Counted from the first letter of the stretch, positions 1-6,204 are shown. The stretch is 9,017 bases of DNA from an uncultured Collinsella sp. (GCA_902475475.1 CABRZY010000063.1:1-9017), one strand, 5' to 3'. Notes: generated by a model not told the origin, from the letters alone. Program-made: numbers and translations.

Positions 1-93
1 TCACGAGCGGGGGCTCCTATCTTTTCAGTGCCCTCGGATTGGGTCATAGTGTCTGGCGTTGCCAAAGCATCGGCGTCGCCTTGGCCCAGATGC

Positions 94-147
94 GGCACTT
101 GGAGACGTTCGGCACTTGGGGACAGTCCTAGTCATTGGGGACAGGTT
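94..147. repeat. Degenerate tandem repeat of a TTGGGGACAG-type unit
   Basis: Three imperfect copies of a 17-19 bp unit follow each other: GCACTTGGAGACGTTC (from 94), GCACTTGGGGACAGTCC (from 112) and GTCATTGGGGACAGGTT (from 131). The shared core is A(C/T)TTGG(A/G)GAC. The unit resembles GGGACAG palindromes that I associate with Coriobacteriia and a second example at 4258-4278 in this window. No gene is visible in 1-307; frames here are short and lack ribosome binding sites, and I see nothing specific in 1-93. Probably a decayed REP-like cluster. Confidence 0.55.
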
Positions 148-195
148 ACTTTACACCAAGTTGGCGCATATGAACCTGACCCCTTTGCACCAATG
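133..195. repeat. Imperfect inverted repeat (REP-like)
   Basis: GGGGACAGGTT at 137-147 pairs with AACCTGACCCC at 173-183 with one mismatch. Outer arms CATTGG (133-138) and CCAATG (190-195) extend the symmetry with an asymmetric bulge. It overlaps the last unit of the preceding tandem array, so the two are probably one mosaic of the same repeat family. It has no terminator-like T tract. Confidence 0.5.
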
Positions 196-239
196 GGTTG
201 TAGCGGTAGAGCGGATTTTTCCGCTCGCCGATTTGTGTC

Positions 240-266
240 TTGAAAAATGTATATAACGACTATAAC
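240..266 (+). promoter_or_regulatory. Promoter-like region with TATAACG direct repeat, upstream of the DMT transporter
   Basis: TTGAAA at 240-245 and TATAAC at 261-266 form a plausible sigma-70-type promoter, although the 15-bp spacer is short. TATAACG occurs twice (252-258 and 261-267) exactly 9 bp apart. The second copy extends to TATAACGT, the reverse complement of ACGTTATA seen before the PTS operon and the GntR gene. The repeat overlaps the -10 element, a position suited to repression. The binding role is inferred. Confidence 0.45.
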
Positions 267-307
267 GTAGTGTGAAACATATTGGAAACAATACCGAGGA
301 GGCTGCG

Positions 308-1390
308 TTGAAGAAAAGCAATCTGGGCTATGTGCTGGTGCTGATCGCCGCGCTTATGTGGGGCAGCATCGGAATCTTTGTAAACGGCATCTCGGCCCTG
401 GGTGTTTCGTCTCAGAGCATGGCGGCCTTTCGCCTGTTGTCGGGTGCCGTCTTAATGGCTCCGGTCTTGGCGTTCATGGGTTGCCAGGGAGGCGATCGTG
501 AGGGAAAAGCATCGGGTCCCCTGGCGCTATTCAAGGCAAGCCCCAAAGAGCTCGTCCCCTGCGCACTTGTCGGTATCGTCGGCTTGGCCGTCGCCAACAC
601 CTGCTATTACGAGTGCATGGGCGAGGTGGGCATGTCCACGGCCTCGGTGCTGCTCTACACCTCGCCGGTGTTTGGCGTCATGCTCGGCCGCGTGCTTTAT
701 CGCGAGGACGTGACCCCCAACAAGCTCGTTGCCATTGTCTTTAACATCGTAGGCTGCGTGCTTGCAGTGACTAATGGCGACCTTTCCGGTTTTCATTTTT
801 CGGTTTGGGGCGTCACGTCGGGCGTGATTGCAGGCCTTTGCGGTGCGTCGCTCGCGGTGTTTAGCCGAATGGCAACCAAGACGGTCCACCCGCTGGCTGT
901 CACGTTTTGGGGCTTTGTTTTTGGCGGTGCGGTTATGGCGGCTATCGCGGCTCCGTGGCCGGATGTCGCCGCGGCAATGTCGCCACAGCTGCTGCTGCTG
1001 TTCCTTGGCTTTGGACTCATCCCCACGGCCGTGGCTTATATCTTATATATGCAGGGTCTATCCATGGGGCTCGAGACGTCGAAAGTTCCCGTCGTAATGT
1101 CATTCGAGACGGTCGTCACCGTACTGGTGGGCATTGGTGTCTATGCCGAGCCCGCCGGCGCGATCAAAGTCCTGGGCATCGTGCTGGTGCTCGCGTCCAT
1201 CCTGATTATGAACACCGACTTCTTCAAGCTGCGCAACAGTGTGTTTGTCGGTCATGTCATTGAGAGCATGACTTTTAAGCCCAATGCGTGGTGGACCGAA
1301 AAATCGCAGGACATGGATCTGTTTAAGGAGCGCACCGGCATCGCGCTGGAGCCCACCGTGCAGGAAAGCCCCTGGTACTTCGTGCGATAA
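308..1390 (+). CDS. EamA/DMT-superfamily transporter with soluble C-terminal tail
   Basis: This is a drug/metabolite transporter superfamily permease with two EamA repeats, expected to form about ten transmembrane helices in the cytoplasmic membrane. Members export or import small metabolites, often amino acids; the substrate here cannot be read from sequence. The first repeat starts with a hydrophobic helix carrying ALMWGSIGIF (residues 15-24) and contains YTSPVF (117-122); the second covers about residues 165-302 and contains AYILYMQGL (243-251). I chose TTG at 308 because CCGAGGAGG lies 5 bases upstream; the in-frame GTG at 272 has no such site. That gives 360 residues, longer than the usual roughly 300. 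The excess is a hydrophilic tail of about 58 residues after 302, rich in Trp, Lys and Glu, unlike a standard EamA protein. Codon use is less biased than in the PTS genes. No clear terminator follows. Confidence 0.85.
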   Translation: MKKSNLGYVLVLIAALMWGSIGIFVNGISALGVSSQSMAAFRLLSGAVLMAPVLAFMGCQGGDREGKASGPLALFKASPKELVPCALVGIVGLAVANTCYYECMGEVGMSTASVLLYTSPVFGVMLGRVLYREDVTPNKLVAIVFNIVGCVLAVTNGDLSGFHFSVWGVTSGVIAGLCGASLAVFSRMATKTVHPLAVTFWGFVFGGAVMAAIAAPWPDVAAAMSPQLLLLFLGFGLIPTAVAYILYMQGLSMGLETSKVPVVMSFETVVTVLVGIGVYAEPAGAIKVLGIVLVLASILIMNTDFFKLRNSVFVGHVIESMTFKPNAWWTEKSQDMDLFKERTGIALEPTVQESPWYFVR

Positions 1391-1449
1391 GGGATTGGCG
1401 CGGCGTCTGATCGGGCACCGCCTGGCCAGCGCCGGCCTTCCCTGCGCCA

Positions 1450-1502
1450 ACGTTACGAGTACGTTAAACCCGTCAACGGTCGTTTTTCACCCGCGAACGG
1501 TC
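1450..1502 (+). promoter_or_regulatory. Helically phased direct repeats upstream of the PTS operon
   Basis: ACGTTA occurs at 1450-1455 and 1461-1466, 11 bp apart (about one helical turn). AACGGTC occurs at 1475-1481 and 1496-1502, 21 bp apart (about two turns). Such phasing on one DNA face is typical of regulator-binding arrays. A possible -10, TATACT, follows at 1505-1510. The rest of the gap 1391-1572 shows GC-rich sequence after the DMT stop without an obvious intrinsic terminator. Function is inferred only from repeat geometry. Confidence 0.35.
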
Positions 1503-1536
1503 TTTATACTAATTAGCAATATCCGCAACGTATAAG

Positions 1537-1556
1537 ACGTTATAATGACCATAACG
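1537..1556 (+). promoter_or_regulatory. PTS operon promoter/operator candidate
   Basis: TATAAT at 1541-1546 is a consensus -10 box placed to start transcription about 20 bases before the EIIAB start codon. No good -35 is visible at the expected distance, which hints at activator dependence. The box lies inside an inverted repeat, CGTTAT (1538-1543), 7-bp spacer, ATAACG (1551-1556), resembling an operator. AGACGTTATA (1535-1544) recurs exactly upstream of the GntR gene at 7679-7688. I saw no sigma-54 -24/-12 element, which some mannose-family PTS operons use. Confidence 0.5.
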
Positions 1557-1572
1557 AAAAGGAGGAGGCAAG

Positions 1573-2496
1573 ATGAATCAGATCATTCTCGCATCTCATG
1601 GCGGCCTGGCCGCAGGCGCCAAAGACACGCTCGAGATGGTTCTCGGCGACGTGTCGAACGTCCACGTCGTGTCGCTTGCTCGTGACGACAAGGAGCCCAT
1701 CACCAATAAGGTGGACGCCATGATCGCCGCGTTCAACGCGGACGACACCGTCTATGTGCTGACCGATATGCTCGGCAGCTCGGTCAACAACAACATGGTC
1801 GAGCTTTCCAAGAACGGCACGAAGTTCACGGTTGTCAGTGGTTTCAACATCCCGCTGGCGCTCACGCTTGCTATGAGCCCCGTCCCCGTCAAGGGTGCCG
1901 AGCTCGCAGCCCTCATCAACGAGGCCCGCACCGGTCTGACCAACCCCAACGCACCGGTCGAGGCCGCCGCGGCTCCCGCCAAGAAGGCCAAGGCATCCCG
2001 TCACAGCTCCGGTCCCGCCAAGATCGTCCTCGCACGTCTTGACTACCGTCTGCTGCACGGCCAGGTCGTCTTTACCTGGACCACCAAGGTTCAGGCCGAG
2101 CGCATCATCGTCGTCGACAACGCTGCCGCCAACGATGACATCAAGAAGGGCGCTCTTAAGCTGGCCAAGCCCCAGGGCGTGCGCCTGAACGTCTTCACCG
2201 TCGAGCGTGCCCTCGCCAAGATGGACAAGCTCAACACCCTCGGTGAGCGCGTCATGTTCGTCTTTGGCAACACGGCCGAGATGCTGCAGTTCTGCCAGGG
2301 CTACAAGCTCGACGCCATCAACCTGGGCGCCACCGCCAACCACGACGGTGCCGATCAGATTGGCGGCAAGGACAGCTCCGTCTTCCTCGACGCCACCCAG
2401 AAGGCCGACGTCAACCAGCTGCTCGACATGGGCATCAAGCTCTATGTCCAGCAGACCCCTACGTATCAGAGCGTCGACATCGACGCCAAGCTGTAA
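1573..2496 (+). CDS. PTS mannose/fructose/sorbose family, fused EIIAB component
   Basis: This cytoplasmic phosphocarrier takes phosphate from HPr on its IIA domain, passes it to its IIB domain and then to the sugar entering through EIIC/EIID. The IIA domain (about residues 1-125) has the phosphorylation site in ILASHGGLA, with His9 as the likely acceptor, and the downstream TDMLGSS motif. An Ala/Pro/Lys-rich flexible linker spans about 127-148. The IIB domain (about 149-307) has RLDYRLLHGQV, with His162 as the likely active residue. Fused EIIAB of 307 residues fits ManX-type proteins. The start has a strong AAAAGGAGGAGG site just upstream. It is first in an EIIAB-EIIC-EIID operon, and its very biased codon use suggests high expression. 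The family is clear; substrate specificity is not. Confidence 0.95.
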   Translation: MNQIILASHGGLAAGAKDTLEMVLGDVSNVHVVSLARDDKEPITNKVDAMIAAFNADDTVYVLTDMLGSSVNNNMVELSKNGTKFTVVSGFNIPLALTLAMSPVPVKGAELAALINEARTGLTNPNAPVEAAAAPAKKAKASRHSSGPAKIVLARLDYRLLHGQVVFTWTTKVQAERIIVVDNAAANDDIKKGALKLAKPQGVRLNVFTVERALAKMDKLNTLGERVMFVFGNTAEMLQFCQGYKLDAINLGATANHDGADQIGGKDSSVFLDATQKADVNQLLDMGIKLYVQQTPTYQSVDIDAKL

Positions 2497-2501
2497 TCAA
2501 C

Positions 2502-2515
2502 CAGGCTTTTGCCTG
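2502..2515 (+). other. Small intercistronic hairpin between EIIAB and EIIC
   Basis: CAGGC (2502-2506) and GCCTG (2511-2515) form a perfect 5-bp stem around a TTTT loop in the 36-base gap, directly before the EIIC ribosome binding site. It is too weak for a terminator and may adjust translation or mRNA stability. Its effect is speculative. Confidence 0.3.
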
Positions 2516-2532
2516 ACTGAAAGGAGAAGGGT

Positions 2533-3327
2533 ATGAATACGTTCATCAGTGCGGTGCTCGTCGGCCTCGTCGGCGTGTTCTGCATGTGGGACTCCCGCCT
2601 GCTCGGTCGTCTTAACTTCGAGCAGCCCCTCGTTGGCGCTACGCTCGTCGGTCTGCTGCTGGGCGATGTGCCCACCGGCCTTGCCGTCGGTGCCGCCGTC
2701 GAGCTCGTGTCCATGGGCCTGGTGCAGGTCGGCGCCGCCGTTCCGCCCGATATGGTCCTGGGCGGCATCGTGGCCGCTGCCTTTGCGTGCCTGACCGACG
2801 CTTCCGCCGAGACCGCCATGACGATCGCCATCCCGGTCGCCGTCCTGGGTCAGCTCCTCGGCATCGTGTTCCGTTCCATCATCGCCGTCCTCACCCATGT
2901 GGCAGATAACGCGATCGATAACGGAAAGTTCAAGACCGCCTACCGTATGCACATCTGCGCCGGCTCCGGTTTGTACGCCATCATGTACTTCCTGCCGATC
3001 TTCCTCGCCGTCTTTGTTGGCACCGACCTGGTTCAGGCCATCGTCAACATGGTTCCCGAATGGCTGTCCACTGGTCTTAACGTTTCGACCAAGATCATGA
3101 CCGCCTACGGTTTGGCCCTGCTGCTCACCATGATGATCAAGAAGGGTATGACTCCGTTCCTGTTCATCGGTTTCCTGCTCGCCGCTTACCTCAACCTGTC
3201 CGTCATCGCGGTCGCTCTGATCGGTGTGTGCCTGGCTGTCGTCTTCATGGGCTTCAAGTTCAACGGTTCCCATGCAGCCGCCGGTGTCGATTCCGACTAC
3301 GATCCGCTCGAAGACGACGAAGACTAA
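2533..3327 (+). CDS. PTS mannose/fructose/sorbose family EIIC component
   Basis: This is the EII-Sor (ManY-like) integral membrane subunit that forms the sugar channel with EIID. The 264-residue length fits the family. The protein is hydrophobic almost throughout, with the conserved loop region ELVSMGLVQVGAAVPPD at residues 57-73. The C-terminus is unusually acidic: about the last 12 residues (DSDYDPLEDDED) contain eight Asp/Glu. AAAGGAG lies 6 bases before the ATG. It is 36 bases after EIIAB and 13 bases before EIID, so it is surely co-transcribed with them. Substrate specificity should reside mainly in EIIC and EIID, but I cannot infer it from motifs. Confidence 0.94.
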   Translation: MNTFISAVLVGLVGVFCMWDSRLLGRLNFEQPLVGATLVGLLLGDVPTGLAVGAAVELVSMGLVQVGAAVPPDMVLGGIVAAAFACLTDASAETAMTIAIPVAVLGQLLGIVFRSIIAVLTHVADNAIDNGKFKTAYRMHICAGSGLYAIMYFLPIFLAVFVGTDLVQAIVNMVPEWLSTGLNVSTKIMTAYGLALLLTMMIKKGMTPFLFIGFLLAAYLNLSVIAVALIGVCLAVVFMGFKFNGSHAAAGVDSDYDPLEDDED

Positions 3328-3340
3328 GGAGGAACACACT

Positions 3341-4174
3341 ATGGCAACCGCAACCAAGGACGTGTCCCTGAACAAGAAGGTCAGCCAGTTCTTCTGGCGC
3401 TCCTGGGCCATCCAGGCCTCTTGGAACTACGAGCGTCAGATGAACATGGGCTTCCTCTACGGTATGGTTCCCACGCTCGATCGCCTCTATCCGGACGAGT
3501 CCGACCCCAAGCAGCTTGCTGCTAAGAAAGAGGCTTACCACCGTCACATGGCGTTCTACAACTGCACCCCGCAGACGAGCGCTTTCATCCTGGGCCTCGC
3601 CGCCTCCATGGAGGAGGAGTACGCCAAGGATCCCGAGAACTTCAACCCCGATTCGATTAACGCGGTCAAGACCTCCCTTATGGGCCCGCTTTCCGGCATC
3701 GGTGACTCCTTCTTCCAGGGCACCATCCGCGTTATCGCCTTTGGCTTGGGCGTTCAGCTGGCTCAGCAGGGCTCCATCATGGGCCCGATCCTGGCCCTTC
3801 TCATCTCCATCGTCCCCTCCGTGCTGATTACTTGGTTCGCAGCCAAGATGGGCTATCAGGGCGGCCACGAGTACCTGAGCAAGCTTCAGGGCGGCGACCT
3901 CATGGAGAAGCTCATGTATGTCTGCGGCATCGTGGGTCTTATGTCCGTGGGCGGCATGATCGCCACGCTGATCGGCGCCACCACCCCGCTGCAGTTCGCT
4001 GACGGCACCGTCGTTATCCAGGACATCCTGGACGGCATGATGCCCCAGATGATCTCCCTTGGCCTCACCGGCCTTATGTACTGGCTCATCAAGAAGAACG
4101 TCAACACCGGTTGGCTTCTCGTGATCGCCATTGTGGGCGGCATCGCCCTCTCCGCGGTCGGCATCCTGGCTTAG
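3341..4174 (+). CDS. PTS mannose/fructose/sorbose family EIID component
   Basis: This is the EIID (ManZ-like) subunit, found only in mannose-family PTS permeases; it forms the membrane complex with EIIC. The 277 residues match the family. The N-terminal part is mostly soluble and has the characteristic FFWRSWAIQASWNYERQMNMGF stretch (residues 17-38), seen in ManZ-type proteins with small changes. GPLSGIGDSFFQGTIR (115-130) is the family hallmark. Hydrophobic segments lie at about 130-170 and 190-277. I chose ATG 3341 because AAGGAGG lies 8 bases upstream; the frame stays open further upstream only inside EIIC. The stop codon lies inside a perfect palindrome. Codon bias is strong, as in EIIAB and EIIC. 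Confidence 0.95.
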   Translation: MATATKDVSLNKKVSQFFWRSWAIQASWNYERQMNMGFLYGMVPTLDRLYPDESDPKQLAAKKEAYHRHMAFYNCTPQTSAFILGLAASMEEEYAKDPENFNPDSINAVKTSLMGPLSGIGDSFFQGTIRVIAFGLGVQLAQQGSIMGPILALLISIVPSVLITWFAAKMGYQGGHEYLSKLQGGDLMEKLMYVCGIVGLMSVGGMIATLIGATTPLQFADGTVVIQDILDGMMPQMISLGLTGLMYWLIKKNVNTGWLLVIAIVGGIALSAVGILA

Positions 4175-4186
4175 TCGCGACTAAGC
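4169..4186. repeat. Perfect 18-bp palindrome over the EIID stop codon
   Basis: GCTTAGTCGCGACTAAGC is fully self-complementary and contains the TAG stop (4172-4174) of EIID. As DNA it could bind a symmetric dimeric protein; as RNA it would be a tight stem with almost no loop, more likely to pair between molecules. It lacks a T tract. Function unknown. Confidence 0.5.
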
Positions 4187-4208
4187 GCCTAACCGCTTTC
4201 CCCCGGGG

Positions 4209-4239
4209 GCCTGCCTGGCATCCCATACCCCAGGCAGGC
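4209..4239 (+). terminator. Intercistronic stem-loop after EIID (partial terminator or mRNA-stabilising hairpin)
   Basis: GCCTGCCTGG (4209-4218) and CCAGGCAGGC (4230-4239) form a perfect 10-bp stem with an 11-base loop. The following sequence TTCCATCCCC is not a proper T tract, so termination would be incomplete. It lies 35 bases after the PTS operon and 134 before the SIS gene, where it could stabilise the upstream mRNA and lower downstream transcription. Confidence 0.45.
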
Positions 4240-4257
4240 TTCCATCCCCAAAATGCA

Positions 4258-4278
4258 ACAAAGGGACAGTCCCTTTGT
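4258..4278. repeat. GGGACAGTCCC-type REP-like palindrome
   Basis: ACAAAGGGAC (4258-4267) and GTCCCTTTGT (4269-4278) are perfect 10-bp arms around a single central base. The core GGGACAG is shared with the tandem array at 94-147. I recognise the sequence style as a dispersed extragenic palindrome in Coriobacteriia; the copy number cannot be judged here. It lies between the EIID hairpin and the SIS gene. Confidence 0.6.
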
Positions 4279-4373
4279 CGCATCCTCAACGGGCCGGCGA
4301 CTCGGTCCAAACCACGGTAACCCTGCGAGCGCCCGGCAATGTGGCGCCGCAAAAATTGAAAGGAATGTGTCAG

Positions 4374-5357
4374 ATGTACGAGATCGACCTTAACCTCCCT
4401 AAGCAGATCGTCGCTGACGTCCTGTCCAACCACGAGATCCACAGCGTCGCCTTCGTCGGCTGCGGTGCCTCCATGTCCGACCTTTACCCCGCCAAGTACT
4501 TCCTGGCCAACAACACGGACAAGCTGAACGTTCAGATCTTCACCGCTAACGAGTTCAACTACGACACGCCTTCCTGGGTCAACGAGCACACCTTCGTGAT
4601 CACCTGCTCCCTCGGTGGCTCCACGCCCGAGACCGTCGAGGCCAACAAGACCGCCAAGAAGCACAACTGCCCGGTCGTCTCCCTCACCAACAAGGCTGGC
4701 TCCGCTCTGACCGTCGACGCTGACTACGTCATCGTTCACGGCTTCCACGCCAACTTCGCTGCCAAGTGCGAGAAGCCCGGCTATGCCATCGCTCTTGCTG
4801 TCGAGATCCTTCAGCAGACCGAGGGTTATGACCACTACGAGGACATGATCACCGGCCTCACCAACGTCTTTGAGCTCTGCGAGAACGCTGCTCAGTCCTG
4901 CAAGGGTCTTGCCAAGCAGTTCGCTCAGGACTTCAAGGACGACAAGATGATCTACTTCATGGCTTCCGGTGCCTCCGAGAAGATGGCTTATTCTCACGCC
5001 GCCTTCCTGTTCACCGAGATGCAGTGGATCGACGCCGCCGCCTACAACACCGGCGAGTACTTCCACGGCCCGTTCGAGGTTTCCACCGAGGGTAAGCCCT
5101 ACGTCTTCTTCATGTCCGATGGCGCTACCCGTCCGATGGACGCCCGCGCCCTCACCTTCCTTAAGCGCATGGGCGCCAAGGTCGCTCTGATCGACTCCAA
5201 GGACTACGGCCTGGCTGACGCTGTGCCCGCGAGCGTCGTCACCTACTTCAACCCGCTGCTGCACCTCGCCGTTATGCGCGAGTACGGCAACCAGATCGCC
5301 GAGGCCCGTCAGCACCCGCTGACCATGCGTCGCTACATGTGGAAGCTTTCCTACTAA
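4374..5357 (+). CDS. SIS-domain protein, FrlB-like sugar-amine 6-phosphate deglycase candidate
   Basis: A cytoplasmic sugar isomerase (SIS) fold protein of 327 residues with two SIS domains (about 10-150 and 175-310). FVGCGASMSDLYPAKY (residues 27-42) is the first phosphosugar-binding loop, followed by CSLGGSTPETVEA (78-90). GEYFHGPFEV (227-236) parallels the GEFRHGPLEI motif I recall in FrlB, whose Glu acts in catalysis; here this is Glu228. The C-terminal RRYMWKLSY also resembles the FrlB ending. FrlB-type enzymes split fructoselysine 6-phosphate into glucose 6-phosphate and lysine; Gfr-type ones act on PTS-phosphorylated glucoselysine. Proximity to a mannose-family PTS supports such a role, but an isomerase or other deglycase remains possible. 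I chose ATG 4374 because AAAGGA ends 9 bases upstream; the ATG at 4365 touches that site. Lysine codons are almost all AAG, suggesting high expression. Confidence 0.75.
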   Translation: MYEIDLNLPKQIVADVLSNHEIHSVAFVGCGASMSDLYPAKYFLANNTDKLNVQIFTANEFNYDTPSWVNEHTFVITCSLGGSTPETVEANKTAKKHNCPVVSLTNKAGSALTVDADYVIVHGFHANFAAKCEKPGYAIALAVEILQQTEGYDHYEDMITGLTNVFELCENAAQSCKGLAKQFAQDFKDDKMIYFMASGASEKMAYSHAAFLFTEMQWIDAAAYNTGEYFHGPFEVSTEGKPYVFFMSDGATRPMDARALTFLKRMGAKVALIDSKDYGLADAVPASVVTYFNPLLHLAVMREYGNQIAEARQHPLTMRRYMWKLSY

Positions 5358-5361
5358 TCAC

Positions 5362-5376
5362 AAGTAAGTAGACCTT
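5362..5376. repeat. Partial copy of the AAGTGAGTAGACTTT element
   Basis: AAGTAAGTAGACCTT matches 13 of 15 bases of the terminal arm of the large inverted repeat at 6245-6363. It lies between the SIS stop and the terminator, and contains its own short stem GTAAG/CTTAC. Perhaps a remnant of the same element, or a shared site; chance is possible. Confidence 0.3.
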
Positions 5377-5391
5377 ACGGGTTGATTGAGA

Positions 5392-5423
5392 GGGGATGGG
5401 GTTTGCGCCCCATCCCCTTTTTT
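5392..5423 (+). terminator. Strong rho-independent terminator after the SIS gene
   Basis: GGGGATGGGG (5392-5401) and CCCCATCCCC (5408-5417) form a perfect 10-bp GC-rich stem around a 6-base loop, followed by six T (5418-5423). This is a textbook intrinsic terminator and marks the end of the PTS-SIS transcription unit. Confidence 0.92.
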
Positions 5424-5458
5424 GCTCTGGGGAGGGCGTGTCTGTCGTGTCGCAAAAC

Positions 5459-5503
5459 CCCAGATAAAACCTACCAAAATAAACCTGTCCCTTTTTGGCA
5501 GGT
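5459..5503. repeat. Dispersed 43-bp palindromic repeat, copy 1
   Basis: The core 5461-5503 is 38/43 identical to 7597-7639. Arms ACCTACCAAAA (5469-5479) and TTTTGGCAGGT (5493-5503) pair with one mismatch around a 13-base loop containing CTGTC. The right arm abuts the GGGAGGAG ribosome binding site of the HAD gene, so a folded RNA could affect its translation. I see no clear promoter in 5424-5517. Confidence 0.65.
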
Positions 5504-5517
5504 GGGAGGAGATGCGT

Positions 5518-6147
5518 ATGATCAAGGCAGTGCTGTTTGATATGGACGGCGTGCTGGTCGATACCGAGTGGTTCTACAACCGTCGTCGCGTGGCGTTTAT
5601 GGAGGAGAAGGGCTTCCACTTTGACGAGATCCCCGATCTTTCGGGGTCTAACGAGCCCGCCATCTGGAAGGCGCTGGTGCCCGACGATGTTGAGCTGCGC
5701 GAGCGCCTGCGCGTGGAGTACAAGCAGGTCTACAGCCCGGACCACCCCGTTCCGTATGCCGAGCTTCTCAACGAGCAGACGGAGCCGGTGATGCGTGAGC
5801 TGCACGAGCGCGGCGTGAAGTGTGCCATCGCAAGCTCGTCCTATCGCGAGCTGATCGACGAGCTAGTGGATATCGCCGGTATTGCCGATGTGCTGGACTA
5901 CACCATCAGCGGTCACGAGTGCAGTGCGTTTAAGCCCGACCCCGAGATCTACCTGCGTGCCATGGAGGCGCTGGGGGTGGAGCCTACCGAGTGCCTGGTT
6001 ATCGAGGATTCGCCTATGGGGATTGAGGCTGGCAAACGTTCCGGCGCCCGCGTCCTGGCGCTGCGTCCGCACGAGGGCGTCAACTTGGACCAGTCCGCCG
6101 CCGACGTTATCATCGACAACCTGACCGACATCTTGGCCGCTTTGTAG
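5518..6147 (+). CDS. HAD-superfamily hydrolase, beta-phosphoglucomutase-like
   Basis: A cytoplasmic HAD subfamily I phosphatase or phosphoglucomutase-like enzyme of 209 residues, the usual length. Motif I is VLFDMDGVLVD with nucleophile Asp8 and general acid Asp10; motif II is Ser106 in AIASSS; motif III is Lys139 in AFKPDPEIY; motif IV is the acidic pair Glu163-Asp164 in VIEDSPMGIEAG. An alpha-helical cap sits between motifs I and II. The substrate is probably a small sugar phosphate, but close relatives differ widely. I chose ATG 5518 because GGGAGGAG ends 6 bases upstream; ATG 5512 would be too close. A strong terminator separates it from the SIS gene, so it may depend on readthrough or a promoter I cannot see. 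Its place after the PTS-SIS genes hints at a role in the same pathway. Confidence 0.9.
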   Translation: MIKAVLFDMDGVLVDTEWFYNRRRVAFMEEKGFHFDEIPDLSGSNEPAIWKALVPDDVELRERLRVEYKQVYSPDHPVPYAELLNEQTEPVMRELHERGVKCAIASSSYRELIDELVDIAGIADVLDYTISGHECSAFKPDPEIYLRAMEALGVEPTECLVIEDSPMGIEAGKRSGARVLALRPHEGVNLDQSAADVIIDNLTDILAAL

Positions 6148-6204
6148 TGTCAATCCGCCGCGAGAAGCACGGGTTCAAACGTTTTTTGCGGTGGACTGGC
6201 TCAA

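Noticed and set aside
94..147. CRISPR array.
   Set aside because: Units are degenerate and adjacent with no uniform spacers, and there are no cas genes.
272..307. GTG at 272 as start of the DMT transporter.
   Set aside because: No ribosome binding site precedes it; TTG at 308 has CCGAGGAGG at a good distance and gives a normal EamA N-terminus.
1391..1572. A sigma-54 promoter for the PTS operon, as used by some mannose-family systems.
   Set aside because: I found no TGGCAC-N5-TTGC(A/T) pair; a TATAAT box is present instead.
2497..3411. Minus-strand open frame of 304 codons opposite EIIC.
   Set aside because: Its sequence is rich in His, Asp, Glu and Gln with no domain pattern, while the + strand holds a clear PTS EIIC with its own ribosome binding site.
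4101..5315. Long minus-strand open frame of 404 codons opposite the SIS gene and the IID end.
   Set aside because: It is antisense to two convincing genes, spans their intergenic gap, has low-complexity Gly/Val/Asp-rich sequence and matches no family I know. GC-rich DNA commonly gives such frames.
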